Positions 33,035 to 42,325 of a stretch of DNA of 64,000 nt are shown one piece after another. The DNA comes from Burkholderia sp. Nafp2/4-1b (GTDB lineage Bacteria; Pseudomonadota; Gammaproteobacteria; Burkholderiales; Burkholderiaceae), in the NCBI RefSeq assembly GCF_003635165.1, contig NZ_ML058597.1, positions 888,001 to 952,000 of the forward strand. The letters run 5' to 3'. The notes beneath the pieces were generated by a model, which was given only the letters and a program-made list of their open reading frames with translations, was not told where the DNA came from and did not search any database. Within the stretch, counting starts at the first letter, position 1; the number at the start of each line of letters is the position of its first letter. A program made the position numbers and the translations under genes.

Positions 33035-34369
33035 CTAGCGAGCAACCGCCTCCCTCGTGCTGACGGCCGCGATCGCTCGCGCGCGCCGTTCCGCCAATTG
33101 CTGCGCGAACCGGTACGCGACGAGCGAACCCGCCACGGCCAGCAGCATCGGCACGAGGCTATCGTGATTCGCGCGCGTGAATTCGAGCAACAGCACGACG
33201 GCCGTGATCGGCATCTGCATCGATGCGGCGAGAAACGCGGTCGCGCCGACCAGCGCGCATCCGCCGATCGACGCGCCGGGCCACACGAGGCTCCACAGCC
33301 CGCCGAGCACGACGCCCAGTAGCGCGCCGTTCGCGAGGCCCGGCGTCAGCAGCCCGCCTTCGGCACCCGCGCGCAGGCTGCTCGCCTCGATCGTCACCTT
33401 CAGCACGAGCAACGTCGCCGCCAGGCCGATCGTCAGCGTGCCGTCGAAACCCAACGAAGCCGGCCCCTTGCCGTTGCCGAGCAGTTGCGGAAACCACATC
33501 GCCAGCACGCCGATCACCGCGAAATTGAGCAGAGAGAACACCGGCAGCAGCCGGCCCTTCGGCGCGTCGGCCCGTGCGCGGGCTGTGAGCCGCACGAAAC
33601 CGTACGCGGCGAAACCGAACAGCGGCCCGCTGACGATCGACCACGCGACGAGCGGCGTGCTCAGCACGAACGCAGGGACCGTGTACTGATGTTCGTTGCC
33701 GAGGCCGATCCATGCGACGACCGCCGCGATCGCCGACGTGACGACCGCCACCACCAGCGCGCGCATGTCGAACGTGCCGAGCAGCACTTCGAGCACGAAC
33801 ACGGCGCCGCCGAGCGGCACGTTGTAGACGGCCGCGAGGCCGGCCCCCGCGCCGCACGCGACCATCAACCGGCAGTCGGCCGGCGTGAGCCCGGCGCGAT
33901 GCGCGAGCCGCCCGGCCAGCAGGGAGCCGATTTCGCGCGGGGCGACTTCGCGACCGAGCGGCGAACCGAGCGCAACGGTGACGATCTGCAGCAGCGCATG
34001 AACCGTCGTGCTGACGAACGGCATCCGCGGATCAGCCGCGCGCACCGCGCGGCGAATGCTGACGAGCGGCCGCCCGTACCGGTACAGCGCCCACCAGCCG
34101 CCGCCGGCAACGAGCCCGCACACGACGAGCACCGCAAGCCGGCGCAGCGGGCCGGCCTGGGTCACGCCGGAGAGGAAGCTCTCGGTGCCGACCACGTGCG
34201 CGAGGCTGTACCCGTAGGCCACGTGCTGGATCGCGTGCAGCAGCAGCGCGAGCAGCATCCCGCCGAAGCCCGCGCCGACGCCGGTCAGGATCGTGACGAC
34301 CGCCATCCGCGCAAACGGACTGGCGGACGGCGAGGAAGACGCAGGAGCGGACGGGAGATCGAGGCGCAT
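33035..34369 (-). CDS. ClC-family chloride channel or antiporter
   Basis: This is a 444-residue membrane protein of the ClC family with about ten membrane segments. Family motifs visible are GSPLGREVAPREIGS (in place of GKEGP), the GAGAGLAAVYNVPLGGAVFVLEVL helix and the C-terminal GGLLTPGLANGALLG. No CBS domains follow. It exchanges chloride or fluoride with protons; the gating glutamate position reads Glu in GREV. It stands alone between hipBA and the deaminase gene. Confidence 0.9.
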   Translation of the reverse strand: MRLDLPSAPASSSPSASPFARMAVVTILTGVGAGFGGMLLALLLHAIQHVAYGYSLAHVVGTESFLSGVTQAGPLRRLAVLVVCGLVAGGGWWALYRYGRPLVSIRRAVRAADPRMPFVSTTVHALLQIVTVALGSPLGREVAPREIGSLLAGRLAHRAGLTPADCRLMVACGAGAGLAAVYNVPLGGAVFVLEVLLGTFDMRALVVAVVTSAIAAVVAWIGLGNEHQYTVPAFVLSTPLVAWSIVSGPLFGFAAYGFVRLTARARADAPKGRLLPVFSLLNFAVIGVLAMWFPQLLGNGKGPASLGFDGTLTIGLAATLLVLKVTIEASSLRAGAEGGLLTPGLANGALLGVVLGGLWSLVWPGASIGGCALVGATAFLAASMQMPITAVVLLLEFTRANHDSLVPMLLAVAGSLVAYRFAQQLAERRARAIAAVSTREAVAR

Positions 34370-34551
34370 GAGGTCGGCGAACGGGGATCGGAAAGACGGC
34401 GCACACCATGCGCGCCGCCGTCAGGACCGCATCGTAGGCTTCGCCCGATCATGCGACAAACGTATTTTTCTGATCAACTCATGCGTCTCCAGAATACTGC
34501 CGTGAAGGCGGGCCGCCGCGGCAGAAGCAGCCGGCCCCCGGCACAGCCGCG

Positions 34552-35802
34552 TCAATCCGGATACGTGATGCGCTCCGGTTCCCGCCGCATGATCACCTTC
34601 CCGTTGCGCATCGACAGCGTGGCCTTCGCCTGCCGGCGCACCGCTTCGTAGTCGCTGTCCGCATCGAGCACGACCAGATTCGCCGGCCGGCCGAGCGCGA
34701 TCCCGTAACCGTCGCCGAGATGCATCGTCGTCGCACTGTGATCGGTCACGAAGTCGAGGCAGCGCTGCAGGTCCTGGTAGCCCATCATGTGGCAGATATG
34801 CAGGCCCGCGTCGAGCACGCGCAGGATGTTGCCGTTGCCGAGCGGATACCACGGATCCTTGATCGAATCCTGCCCGAAGCACACGTTCAGGCCCGCACGA
34901 TCGAGTTCCGCGACACGCGTGACGCCGCGTCGCTTCGGGAACGTGTCGAAGCGCCCCTGCAGGTGGATGCTCTCGGTCGGGCACGAGATGAAGTTCAGCC
35001 CCGCGCGCTTCAGCAGCCGGAACAGCTTCGAGCAGTACGCGTTGTCATACGAGCCCATCGCGGTCGTGTGGCTGGCCGTCACGCGCGCCCCCATCCCGCG
35101 CACGCGCGCTTCTTCCGCGAGCACTTCCAGAAAACGCGAATGCGGATCGTCGGTCTCGTCGCAGTGCACGTCGACGAGGCAGCCGGTGCGCTCGGCCAGC
35201 TCCATCAGGAAGCGGATCGAGCTGACGCCCTGTTCGCGCGTGTTCTCGAAATGCGGAATCCCGCCGACGACGTCCGCGCCGAGCTCGATCGCCTGCTCCA
35301 TCAGCGCGCGCCCGCCGTCGAACGACTCGATGCCTTCCTGCGGAAACGCGACGATCTGCAGGTCGATCAGCCCGCGCGCCTCGTCTTTCACTTCGAGCAT
35401 CGCCTTCAGCGCGGCGAGCGTCGGATCGGTGACGTCGACATGGGTGCGCACGTGCTGGATCCCGTGATCGCGCAGCATGCCGATCGCCGCATGCGCGCGC
35501 GTCTTCGTGTCGTCGTGCGTGATCGTCGCCTTGCGCTCCGACCAGCGCTCGATGCCCTCGAACAGCGTGCCGCTCATGTTCCAGGCCGGCTCGCCGGCCG
35601 TGAGCACCGCATCGAGGTGGATGTGCGGTTCGACGAGCGGCGGAATCACGAGGCGCCCGCCCGCATCGACATCGTCGGCGCCGACGGGCGTGGCCGCTGT
35701 GATGGGCGCGGCTTGCACGTCGAGCCGCGCGATCCTGTCGCCGTCGATACCGATCGTGAACAGCCCGTCGCGACCGCGCAGGCGTGCATTGAACAGGTTC
35801 AT
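34552..35802 (-). CDS. codA: Cytosine deaminase-like amidohydrolase
   Basis: This is a 416-residue metal-dependent amidohydrolase of the CodA group. The metal ligands H60-x-H62 are in VEPHIHLDAVL. Also present are a DVHCDETDD segment, a VTASHTTAMGSYDN segment and a late metal Asp in FGQDSIKDPWYPLG. CodA converts cytosine to uracil; some relatives act on isoguanine or other cyclic amides. No cytosine permease gene is adjacent, so the substrate is less certain than usual. AGGAC lies before the ATG. Confidence 0.87.
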   Translation of the reverse strand: MNLFNARLRGRDGLFTIGIDGDRIARLDVQAAPITAATPVGADDVDAGGRLVIPPLVEPHIHLDAVLTAGEPAWNMSGTLFEGIERWSERKATITHDDTKTRAHAAIGMLRDHGIQHVRTHVDVTDPTLAALKAMLEVKDEARGLIDLQIVAFPQEGIESFDGGRALMEQAIELGADVVGGIPHFENTREQGVSSIRFLMELAERTGCLVDVHCDETDDPHSRFLEVLAEEARVRGMGARVTASHTTAMGSYDNAYCSKLFRLLKRAGLNFISCPTESIHLQGRFDTFPKRRGVTRVAELDRAGLNVCFGQDSIKDPWYPLGNGNILRVLDAGLHICHMMGYQDLQRCLDFVTDHSATTMHLGDGYGIALGRPANLVVLDADSDYEAVRRQAKATLSMRNGKVIMRREPERITYPD

Positions 35803-35875
35803 GGGGGTCCTGGCGTCATGCGGCGCCCGCGCGCCGCGTAGTGGGGAAAACCGGCGTCGACGCGATGCGCCGCGC

Positions 35876-36340
35876 TCAGTCGAAGTATTCGATCGTCAGG
35901 CCGGTCGCGGCGCTCATTTCGTCGGTCGTCACGTCGCGCACGCGCTTGCCGAACGTCCAGACATGCCGGCCCGGATCGCGCGCGCGATACACGCGATCGC
36001 CGTAGAACGCGTCGGCCGGCGCCTGCAGGATGTCCGCGCCGGCCTCGCGCGCGTGTTCGCAGTGCGCGTCGATGTCCGCGTCGTCGGGCAGATGCACATG
36101 CACGTGCTGGGTATTGCGGTCGCCCGTGTCTTCCGGCGACGCGATGAAGTCGGCCCACGTGCCGCCGATCATCACGAGGCTGTCGCCGAATTTCATTTCG
36201 GCATGGGCAATGTCGCCTTCCGGTGTGGTGACGACGAGCGAGCGCTCGAAACCGAATGCACGTTCGAGCCACGCGAGCGCGGCTTTCGGGTCGCGGTAGC
36301 ACAGCGCGGCACTGAAGGACGGACGGTGATGCGCAGTCAT
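35876..36340 (-). CDS. VOC (glyoxalase/bleomycin-resistance fold) family protein
   Basis: This is a 154-residue protein, MTAHHRPSFSAALCYRDPKAALAWLERAFGFERSLVV..., with paired beta-alpha-beta-beta-beta modules. The segment HVHVHLPDDADIDAHCEHAREAGADIL and the final GRHVWTFGKRVRDVT are typical of PhnB-like VOC proteins. The activity is unknown. AGGAG precedes the ATG at 36340; a longer upstream reading is unlikely. It follows the regional minus-strand order and may be read towards codA, with a gap of 73 bases. Confidence 0.87.
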   Translation of the reverse strand: MTAHHRPSFSAALCYRDPKAALAWLERAFGFERSLVVTTPEGDIAHAEMKFGDSLVMIGGTWADFIASPEDTGDRNTQHVHVHLPDDADIDAHCEHAREAGADILQAPADAFYGDRVYRARDPGRHVWTFGKRVRDVTTDEMSAATGLTIEYFD

Positions 36341-36659
36341 CGATGTCTCCTTGTCTCGGCATGGGTCCGACCATTCTCCACGCGCACGGTGCGGCGAGCA
36401 ACTCCCCCGCCCGGCTGCGCACATGTTGTCAATGCGCGACACGGCAGGCGCGGTCACCGTCCGTCGCGCGTCGCGCGGCTCGCGAAAACGCCCGGCACCC
36501 GGCCGCCGCACCGGTTTGTGAACGCCGTGTGACGCACTGTTGCGCGACTCGCAATGGAGCACCCGCGCGGCCACCGCCGGAATCGCGACGATGCGCCCCT
36601 ACACTTGCGCCGAATTTTGCGAAGTTTGGTTACCCAGTCCCACACGCAGGAGCTGTTAG
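36341..36659. other. Divergent promoter region before the porin gene
   Basis: These 319 bases hold no credible gene. The right end carries AGGAG before the porin start and AT-richer sequence at about 36600-36640, where the porin promoter should lie. Confidence 0.45.
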
Positions 36660-37811
36660 ATGCAAAACCCGAATAAAACCCTGATTGCCGCCGCATCCGC
36701 GGCCGCACTGTTTGCCCCGCTCGCACACGCGCAGAGCTCGGTCACGCTGTACGGCCTGATCGACGCCGGTATCGCGTACACCAACAACGTGAATGGCGCG
36801 GCCCAGTGGCGCATGGCCACCGGCACGATCAACGGCAGCCGCTTCGGCCTGCGCGGCAGCGAGGACCTCGGCGGCGGCCTGAAGGCGCTGTTCGTGCTGG
36901 AGAGCGGTTTCAACGCGAACAACGGCGCGCTCGGCCAGGACGGCAAGCTGTTCGGCCGGCATGCGTACGTCGGCCTGAGCCGCGCCGGCTTCGGCACGCT
37001 GACGCTCGGCCGCCAGTACGACACGATGGTCGACTTCGTCGCGCCGCTGTCCGCGACGGCCGGCGACTTCGGCGATACGGGCTTCGCGCATCCGTTCGAC
37101 AACGACAACCTGAACCACTCGGTGCGCATCAACAACGCGGTCAAGTACACGAGCGACACGATCGCGGGCTTCAAGGTCGGCGCGCTGTACGGCTTCTCCA
37201 ACTCGGCGAACTTCGCCGGCAACCGCGCATACAGCGTCGCGGCGAGCTACACGAACGGCCCGCTGAAGCTGGCCGGCGCGTACCTGCAGATGAACGGCAC
37301 GAAGGGCTCCACGAGCGCGAGCCCCGGCGCAACCGACGTCGCTGAAGCGAAGAGCGTGAGCCAGGGCGGCTGGTCGGCCGGTTCGGACCGCATGCGCACG
37401 TATGGCGGCGGCGTCAGCTACGGGTTCGGCCCCGCGACGGTCGGTTTCGTCTATACGCGCTCGCAGTACGACAACACGGGCTCGTTCGGCTCCGCCGGCC
37501 AGGTCGCGTTCAACAACTACGACGTGAACGTGCGCTACGCGGTGACGCCGGCCGTCAGCCTCGGCGCGGCCTACGTGTACACGGACGCCAGCGTGTCGAA
37601 CCCGGACAGCAAGCACGGCACCGATCCGAAGTGGCATCAGGTCGACCTGCAGGCCGTGTACAAGCTGTCGCGCCGCACCGATCTGTACGCGGAAGCGATG
37701 TACCAGCACGCATCGGGGCGCGGCTACCAGGCGTTCATCAACACGTCGGGCGGCGCATCGAGCACCGCGAACCAGGTCGTCGGCACGATCGGCATGCGCA
37801 CGCGGTTCTGA
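36660..37811 (+). CDS. Outer-membrane porin, Gram-negative porin_4 family
   Basis: This is a 383-residue precursor with a signal peptide (1-21, HAQ cleavage) and a mature N-terminus SSVTLYGLIDAGIAYTNN, the hallmark of Burkholderia general porins. Alternating beta strands continue to the C-terminal Phe (IGMRTRF). The PEFxG-like loop region is replaced by KLFGRHAYVGLSRAGFGTLTLGRQYD. It forms a trimeric pore for small hydrophilic solutes. AGGAG before the ATG fits the start. It is a single gene. Confidence 0.95.
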   Translation: MQNPNKTLIAAASAAALFAPLAHAQSSVTLYGLIDAGIAYTNNVNGAAQWRMATGTINGSRFGLRGSEDLGGGLKALFVLESGFNANNGALGQDGKLFGRHAYVGLSRAGFGTLTLGRQYDTMVDFVAPLSATAGDFGDTGFAHPFDNDNLNHSVRINNAVKYTSDTIAGFKVGALYGFSNSANFAGNRAYSVAASYTNGPLKLAGAYLQMNGTKGSTSASPGATDVAEAKSVSQGGWSAGSDRMRTYGGGVSYGFGPATVGFVYTRSQYDNTGSFGSAGQVAFNNYDVNVRYAVTPAVSLGAAYVYTDASVSNPDSKHGTDPKWHQVDLQAVYKLSRRTDLYAEAMYQHASGRGYQAFINTSGGASSTANQVVGTIGMRTRF

Positions 37812-37942
37812 GCGACGCCGCGCATGACGTGACGACGCGTCGCCTGTCGGCCGGAACCCTGCCGCTGCAGGCGGGTTCGGTCGACTCGGGCGACGTGCGC
37901 GAATGTTGTTTCATCTGGAAAGCTGCCTGCCTGGAATCGGGG

Positions 37943-37971
37943 TTTTTGCGGCCGCCCATGCTGCATAGACT
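37943..37971 (+). promoter_or_regulatory. Promoter of the second DUF4148 gene
   Basis: TTTTTG (37943-37948), a 17-base spacer and TAGACT (37966-37971) stand 69 bases upstream of the start codon. The -10 hexamer and spacing match those of the other DUF4148 gene (10262-10290). Confidence 0.55.
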
Positions 37972-38039
37972 GGCATCGATGGTTCGGATCGCAGATCGAT
38001 CGCCGAACCGGCCTCACCCCCGTCTACCAGGAGAACATC

Positions 38040-38342
38040 GTGAAATCGCTCGTCGTAACCGCCGCCGCTGCCGTCCTGCTTGCCGCACCGGCGCTGTCGT
38101 TCGCTCAGTCCGCCAAGTCGTCCGTCACGCGCGCGCAGGTGCTGCAGGAGCTCTATGACCTCGAATCGGTCGGCTACAACCCGTCGCTCGGCGACGCCGG
38201 CAATTACCCGGACGATCTCATGGCCGCGCAGGAGCGCCTCGCAGCCAAGCGGCTCGCCGAGCACAAGGCCGCGCAAGCCGCGTATGGCGCGGCCGGTGCG
38301 GGCGCAACCGAATCGGGCGTGGCGGCAAAGCCCGCGCTTTGA
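38040..38342 (+). CDS. DUF4148 small exported protein (paralogue)
   Basis: This is a 100-residue protein with GTG start (AGGAG upstream), a signal peptide (1-21, SFA-Q) and the DUF4148 core VTRAQVLQELYDLESVGYNP. It is similar in layout to the protein at 9867-10196. A large perfect hairpin follows nine bases after the stop. The function of the family is unknown. Confidence 0.92.
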   Translation: MKSLVVTAAAAVLLAAPALSFAQSAKSSVTRAQVLQELYDLESVGYNPSLGDAGNYPDDLMAAQERLAAKRLAEHKAAQAAYGAAGAGATESGVAAKPAL

Positions 38343-38350
38343 ACGCATCG

Positions 38351-38398
38351 CACGACACCGCGCCCGCATGACGCGAGTCGTGCGGGCGCGGTGTCGTG
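38351..38398. repeat. Perfect 18-bp inverted repeat downstream of DUF4148 gene
   Basis: The 18 bases at 38351-38368 (CACGACACCGCGCCCGCA) are exactly complementary to 38381-38398, with a 12-base loop. No T-run follows on either side. It may protect the mRNA 3' end or stop transcription from both sides, since the next gene is convergent. Confidence 0.7.
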
Positions 38399-38486
38399 AT
38401 ATCGCGATTTCGATTGCAGGAAACGGCCGGTGAAGATGCGGCCGGTCAACGTGCGGTCCTGCACGCGCAGCGTGCAGGAAATGGGC

Positions 38487-39434
38487 TCAAGCCGCCTGCG
38501 GTTCGCGGTCGATCGCGTTCAGCATCTCGACGTCGTGCGCGATCATCCCCGGCACCTGCGCACGCAGCATCTCGACCCAGGTGCGCACCTTCGCGTCGAC
38601 GAAGCGGCGCGACGGATACAGCGCATACACGTTCATCTTCTGCAGGATGTGGCTGGGCAGCACGCGCACGAGCGTGCCGTCGCGCAGCGCGTCGATCGCC
38701 GCGTACAGCGGCAGCATGCCGATCCCGATGCCGTCGCGGATCGCGAGCGCGAGCGATTCGGCCGTGTTGGTCTGCACCGGCCCCGCGACATGGATCTGCT
38801 CGACGCCGTCGGCGCCTTCGAGTATCCACTCGTGGGTCGGAAAGGCCGGCGTGCAGAGCGTGAGGCAAGCGTGCGCGCCAAGATCATGCGGACGCGACGG
38901 AGCACCGTGGCGCTTCACGTACTCGGGCGACGCGCACAGGATGCTGAAGGTCGAGCCGAGCAGGTGCGACACGAGCTCCGAATCGGGCAGCGACGACGCG
39001 GTCACGACCGCCATGTCGCTCGTGCCGTCGAACAGGTCGGGCATGCGCTGCGACAGCGACAGCTCGATCGACACGTCCGGATACTGCGTGTGATAGCGCG
39101 TCAGGGCGGGCATCACGTAGTGATGGCCGACGCTCGCGAAGCTGTGCATGCGCAATACGCCGGCCGGCCGCTCGTGCGCGCAGCTTGCCTCTTCCTCGGC
39201 GCGATCGACGTCGGCGAGGATCTGGCGGCAGCGCCGCAGATAGCTTTCGCCGGCAGACGTGAGCGCGAGACGGCGCGTCGAGCGATTCATCAGACGGGTG
39301 CGCAGGCGCGCCTCGAGTTCCGACACCGCGCGCGACATCGCGCCGGTCGTCGAATTCAGCGATTGCGCGGCCGCGGTGAAACTGCCCGTCTCGACGACGC
39401 GCGTAAACACCCGCATGTTTTGTAGGGTATCCAT
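38487..39434 (-). CDS. LysR-family regulator
   Basis: This is a 315-residue regulator with an N-terminal winged helix (MDTLQNMRVFTRVVETGSFTAAAQSLNSTTGAMSRAVSELEARL) and a periplasmic-binding-like effector domain (about 90-300). It is divergent from the FUSC exporter gene, the usual layout for a LysR protein controlling an aromatic acid efflux pump (compare AaeR/AaeB). This makes the exporter its likely target. Confidence 0.9.
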   Translation of the reverse strand: MDTLQNMRVFTRVVETGSFTAAAQSLNSTTGAMSRAVSELEARLRTRLMNRSTRRLALTSAGESYLRRCRQILADVDRAEEEASCAHERPAGVLRMHSFASVGHHYVMPALTRYHTQYPDVSIELSLSQRMPDLFDGTSDMAVVTASSLPDSELVSHLLGSTFSILCASPEYVKRHGAPSRPHDLGAHACLTLCTPAFPTHEWILEGADGVEQIHVAGPVQTNTAESLALAIRDGIGIGMLPLYAAIDALRDGTLVRVLPSHILQKMNVYALYPSRRFVDAKVRTWVEMLRAQVPGMIAHDVEMLNAIDREPQAA

Positions 39435-39623
39435 TCTTGTGAGCCACCTGTAGCGGAGCCGCTATTTTCCTCCAGCGGATGCGACAGATTGTTACGCCGC
39501 CTGCAACTATCGTTTCCCCGCAGCTGCGTTAATGCCCGCGCGCCGCCCTCCTACAATCGGCGCCTCACCAGTCGAACGGACCCGTCCGGGCGCGCCGCGG
39601 CACCGCACGCGCCCTTTCCTTTC

Positions 39624-41807
39624 ATGAAGCCACAACCTGCGATCGAGCGACCTTCCATCGAACCGGCACGATGGAGAACCTGGCTCGATCCGCTCGGCGA
39701 TGCCGCGCGCGACTGGGCCGTGAGCGACGGGCTGATCTGGCTCCACCTCGCCAAGACCGTGCTGGCCGCGCTGCTCGCGATGGGCATCGCGATGCGGCTC
39801 GAGATGTCGCAGCCGCGCACCGCGATGACGACGGTGTTCGTGCTGATGCAGCCGCTGTCGGGGATGGTGTTCGCGAAGAGCTTCTACCGCGTGCTCGGCA
39901 CGGCGGCCGGGCTCGTCGCCGCGCTCGCGCTCGGCGGGCTGTTCGCGCAGCAGCCGGAGCTGTACATGGCCGGCATCACGCTGTGGATCGGCACCTGCAT
40001 CGCGCTCGCGGTGCGCAACCGCCACTTCCGCTGGTACGGGTTCGTGCTCGCCGGCTACACGGCCGCGCTGATCGGCCTGCCCGCGGTGATGACGCCGCAG
40101 ACGCTGTTCCAGTCCGCGCTCACGCGCGCAGCCGAAGTCGCGCTGGGCATCGCGTGCTCCGGCGCGGTCAGCGCGCTGATCCTGCCGCTCAGCTCCGCGA
40201 AGGCGCTGATGCGCTCGCTGACCGCCCGCCATGTGAAGTTCCCGGCCTTCGCGGCCGGCGCGCTGTCGGGCGATCTCGCACGCGGCGAATTCGAACGGCG
40301 CTTCGCCGATTTCGTCGACGAGATCGTCGGCTTCGAGGCCAATCGCGCGTTCGCGTCGTTCGAGGATCCGCACATTCGCGCGCGCAGCCGCCGGCTCGCG
40401 CGGCTGAACAGCGAATTCATGAACGCATGCACGCGCCTGCATGCACTGCACCAGCTCATCAAGCGCCTGCGCGCGAACCGCTCGGACGCCGTGCTCGATG
40501 CGCTCGCGCCGCACGTCGACGGGCTCGCGCAGCGGATCGCCGCGTTGCGCGACGAGCGGCAGCGCGGAATCGCGTCGACGACCGGCGCGGTGCTCGAACT
40601 GCGCCGCTTTCACGACGCATTGCCGAAGGCCGCGCGCGCGTCGCGCCGTGCGATCGAAGAGCATGCGGCCGGCGGCCTGCTCGATTTCGATACCGCGATC
40701 GAGCTGATGTACCGCTTCATCGGCGAGTACGTCGGTTATGCCGATACCTGCGCGTCGCTCGACCGCGACGATCACGCGTTCGAACGCTCGGTCACGCGTT
40801 ACGCGGTGAAGACCAATTCGTTCTTCGTCGGCTTCGCATTCCTGCGCACGCTGGTCGCCGTCGGCGCGATGAGCGCGTTCTGGATCGCGTCGGAATGGCC
40901 GAGCGGCTCGCTCGCCGTGATCGCCACCGCGATCGCGTGCGCACTGAGCTCGACGTCGCCGCGCGCGCCGAAGTTCGTCGCGCAGATGGCCGTCGGCGCG
41001 GCATTCGCGACGGCCGTCGGCTACATGTTCCTGTGCTACGTGTATCCGAACATCGACGGCTTTCCGCTGCTGTGCGCGGCGCTCGCGCCGGTGCTCGGCC
41101 TCGGCGCGTTTCTCGCGATGCGGCCGGGCCTGTCCGGCTACGGAATCGGCTTCGCGGTGTTCTTCTGCCTGCTCGCGGGGCCCGACAATGCGATCGCCTA
41201 TACGCCCGAGGTGCTGATCAACAACGGTTTTGCCGTCGTCGTCGCGATGCTCGCCTGCTCGATCGTGTTCGCGGTGGTGTTTCCCACCCACATGCCATGG
41301 CTCACGTCGCGCATCGCGCACGACCTGCGCCGTCAGATCACCGTCGCCTGCGAAGGCGCACGCGACGGCCTCGCCGCACGCTTTCAGTCGAGCACGCACG
41401 ACCTGATGGCGCAGTTGCGCACGCTGCTCGTCAAGCGCACGCGGCAGCATCGCGACGCGCTGCGCTGGATGCTGTCGACGCTCGAAGTCGGCCATGCGGT
41501 GATCGACCTGCGCGACGAACTGCACGATTTCCGCGAATCGAAACCGCCGCAGACGCTGCGCTGGACCGCGTCGATCGATGCGGTGCTGCGCGAGCTGCCG
41601 CGCTTCTTCGACGATCCGACGCCCGTGCGCCACGCGCGCACGCTGAAATCGGTGAACCTGGCGATCCGCGCCGCGCAGCATGCGCTGCACGAGTGGTACG
41701 CGGTACCCGATGCGCGCCACCGGATGCAGCGCATCGTCGGCTGCCTGCACTTCATCCGCAGCGCGCTGCTCGACAAGGATGCGCCGTTCAATCGTCACCG
41801 TCATTGA
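39624..41807 (+). CDS. FUSC-family exporter (AaeB-like)
   Basis: This is a 727-residue inner-membrane protein with two clusters of hydrophobic segments (about 30-195 and 400-560), each followed by a soluble region. This is the FUSC/YccS/AaeB layout, e.g. ALLAMGIAMRLEMSQPRTAMTTVFVLMQP. Relatives export aromatic carboxylic acids with a membrane fusion partner. No partner genes are adjacent, so it may use one encoded elsewhere. The start at 39624 (MKPQPAIERPS) replaces a longer frame with arginine-rich text upstream. Confidence 0.9.
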   Translation: MKPQPAIERPSIEPARWRTWLDPLGDAARDWAVSDGLIWLHLAKTVLAALLAMGIAMRLEMSQPRTAMTTVFVLMQPLSGMVFAKSFYRVLGTAAGLVAALALGGLFAQQPELYMAGITLWIGTCIALAVRNRHFRWYGFVLAGYTAALIGLPAVMTPQTLFQSALTRAAEVALGIACSGAVSALILPLSSAKALMRSLTARHVKFPAFAAGALSGDLARGEFERRFADFVDEIVGFEANRAFASFEDPHIRARSRRLARLNSEFMNACTRLHALHQLIKRLRANRSDAVLDALAPHVDGLAQRIAALRDERQRGIASTTGAVLELRRFHDALPKAARASRRAIEEHAAGGLLDFDTAIELMYRFIGEYVGYADTCASLDRDDHAFERSVTRYAVKTNSFFVGFAFLRTLVAVGAMSAFWIASEWPSGSLAVIATAIACALSSTSPRAPKFVAQMAVGAAFATAVGYMFLCYVYPNIDGFPLLCAALAPVLGLGAFLAMRPGLSGYGIGFAVFFCLLAGPDNAIAYTPEVLINNGFAVVVAMLACSIVFAVVFPTHMPWLTSRIAHDLRRQITVACEGARDGLAARFQSSTHDLMAQLRTLLVKRTRQHRDALRWMLSTLEVGHAVIDLRDELHDFRESKPPQTLRWTASIDAVLRELPRFFDDPTPVRHARTLKSVNLAIRAAQHALHEWYAVPDARHRMQRIVGCLHFIRSALLDKDAPFNRHRH

Positions 41808-41965
41808 CCGCCGACGGCGCATCGGCCGGGATCGATGCGCACGCAACGTCATCCTTGTGTCGATTGGAAATAAGCTCTGCACCCGCGGCGATTAATCTTC
41901 AGGCAGCGCGAGCCTATAGTTTCCTCACTGCCAGCGAGACTGGCACTGACCCAGGAGAAACCGAA

Positions 41966-42178
41966 ATGAAGCCGCTGCACCTCGCCCTCGCTGCCCTGTC
42001 GCTCACCGCCGCTGTCGCGCACGCGCAGCCCGCGCCGGCCGACCGCGCGCAGCAACCGGCGAACCGCGCCGAAGCCGTCCAGGCAGCCGGCCGCGTCGAT
42101 GGTGCGCCATCGAAACAGGAAGAGCCGAACGCGTGCGTCGGCCCCGTCAGCTTCTGCAACGTCTACTTCGGCAGCTGA
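41966..42178 (+). CDS. Small exported protein, 70 residues
   Basis: A signal peptide (MKPLHLALAALSLTAAVAHA-Q) precedes a short Ala/Gln-rich segment and a C-terminal end with two cysteines (PNACVGPVSFCNVYFGS) that could form a disulfide. AGGAG is well placed. The leader holds a small stem (TGCCAG/CTGGCA) about 30 bases before the start. The family is unknown. Confidence 0.75.
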   Translation: MKPLHLALAALSLTAAVAHAQPAPADRAQQPANRAEAVQAAGRVDGAPSKQEEPNACVGPVSFCNVYFGS

Positions 42179-42295
42179 GCATGACGCCGCGTCGTCCCGG
42201 CCACTTCGGCCGCGCGCGCATCGCACGCATCGCACTGATGGCATGCACGTGCGCACGACGCGCCGGCCGGTCGCCGCAACGGCACTGCCCGCCAC

Positions 42296-42315
42296 GCCGC
42301 TTCGATTGAAGCGGC
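42296..42315. terminator. Hairpin between convergent genes
   Basis: GCCGCTTC, loop GATT, GAAGCGGC: a perfect 8-bp stem located 11 bases past the stop of the P1 peptidase gene (minus strand). There is no T-run, so terminator activity is uncertain. Confidence 0.4.
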
Positions 42316-42325
42316 GCATGCCGCT

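Noticed and set aside
39507..41882. Minus-strand open frame opposite the FUSC exporter
   Set aside because: It is the mirror of a membrane-protein gene with clear segments; no motif and no ribosome site.
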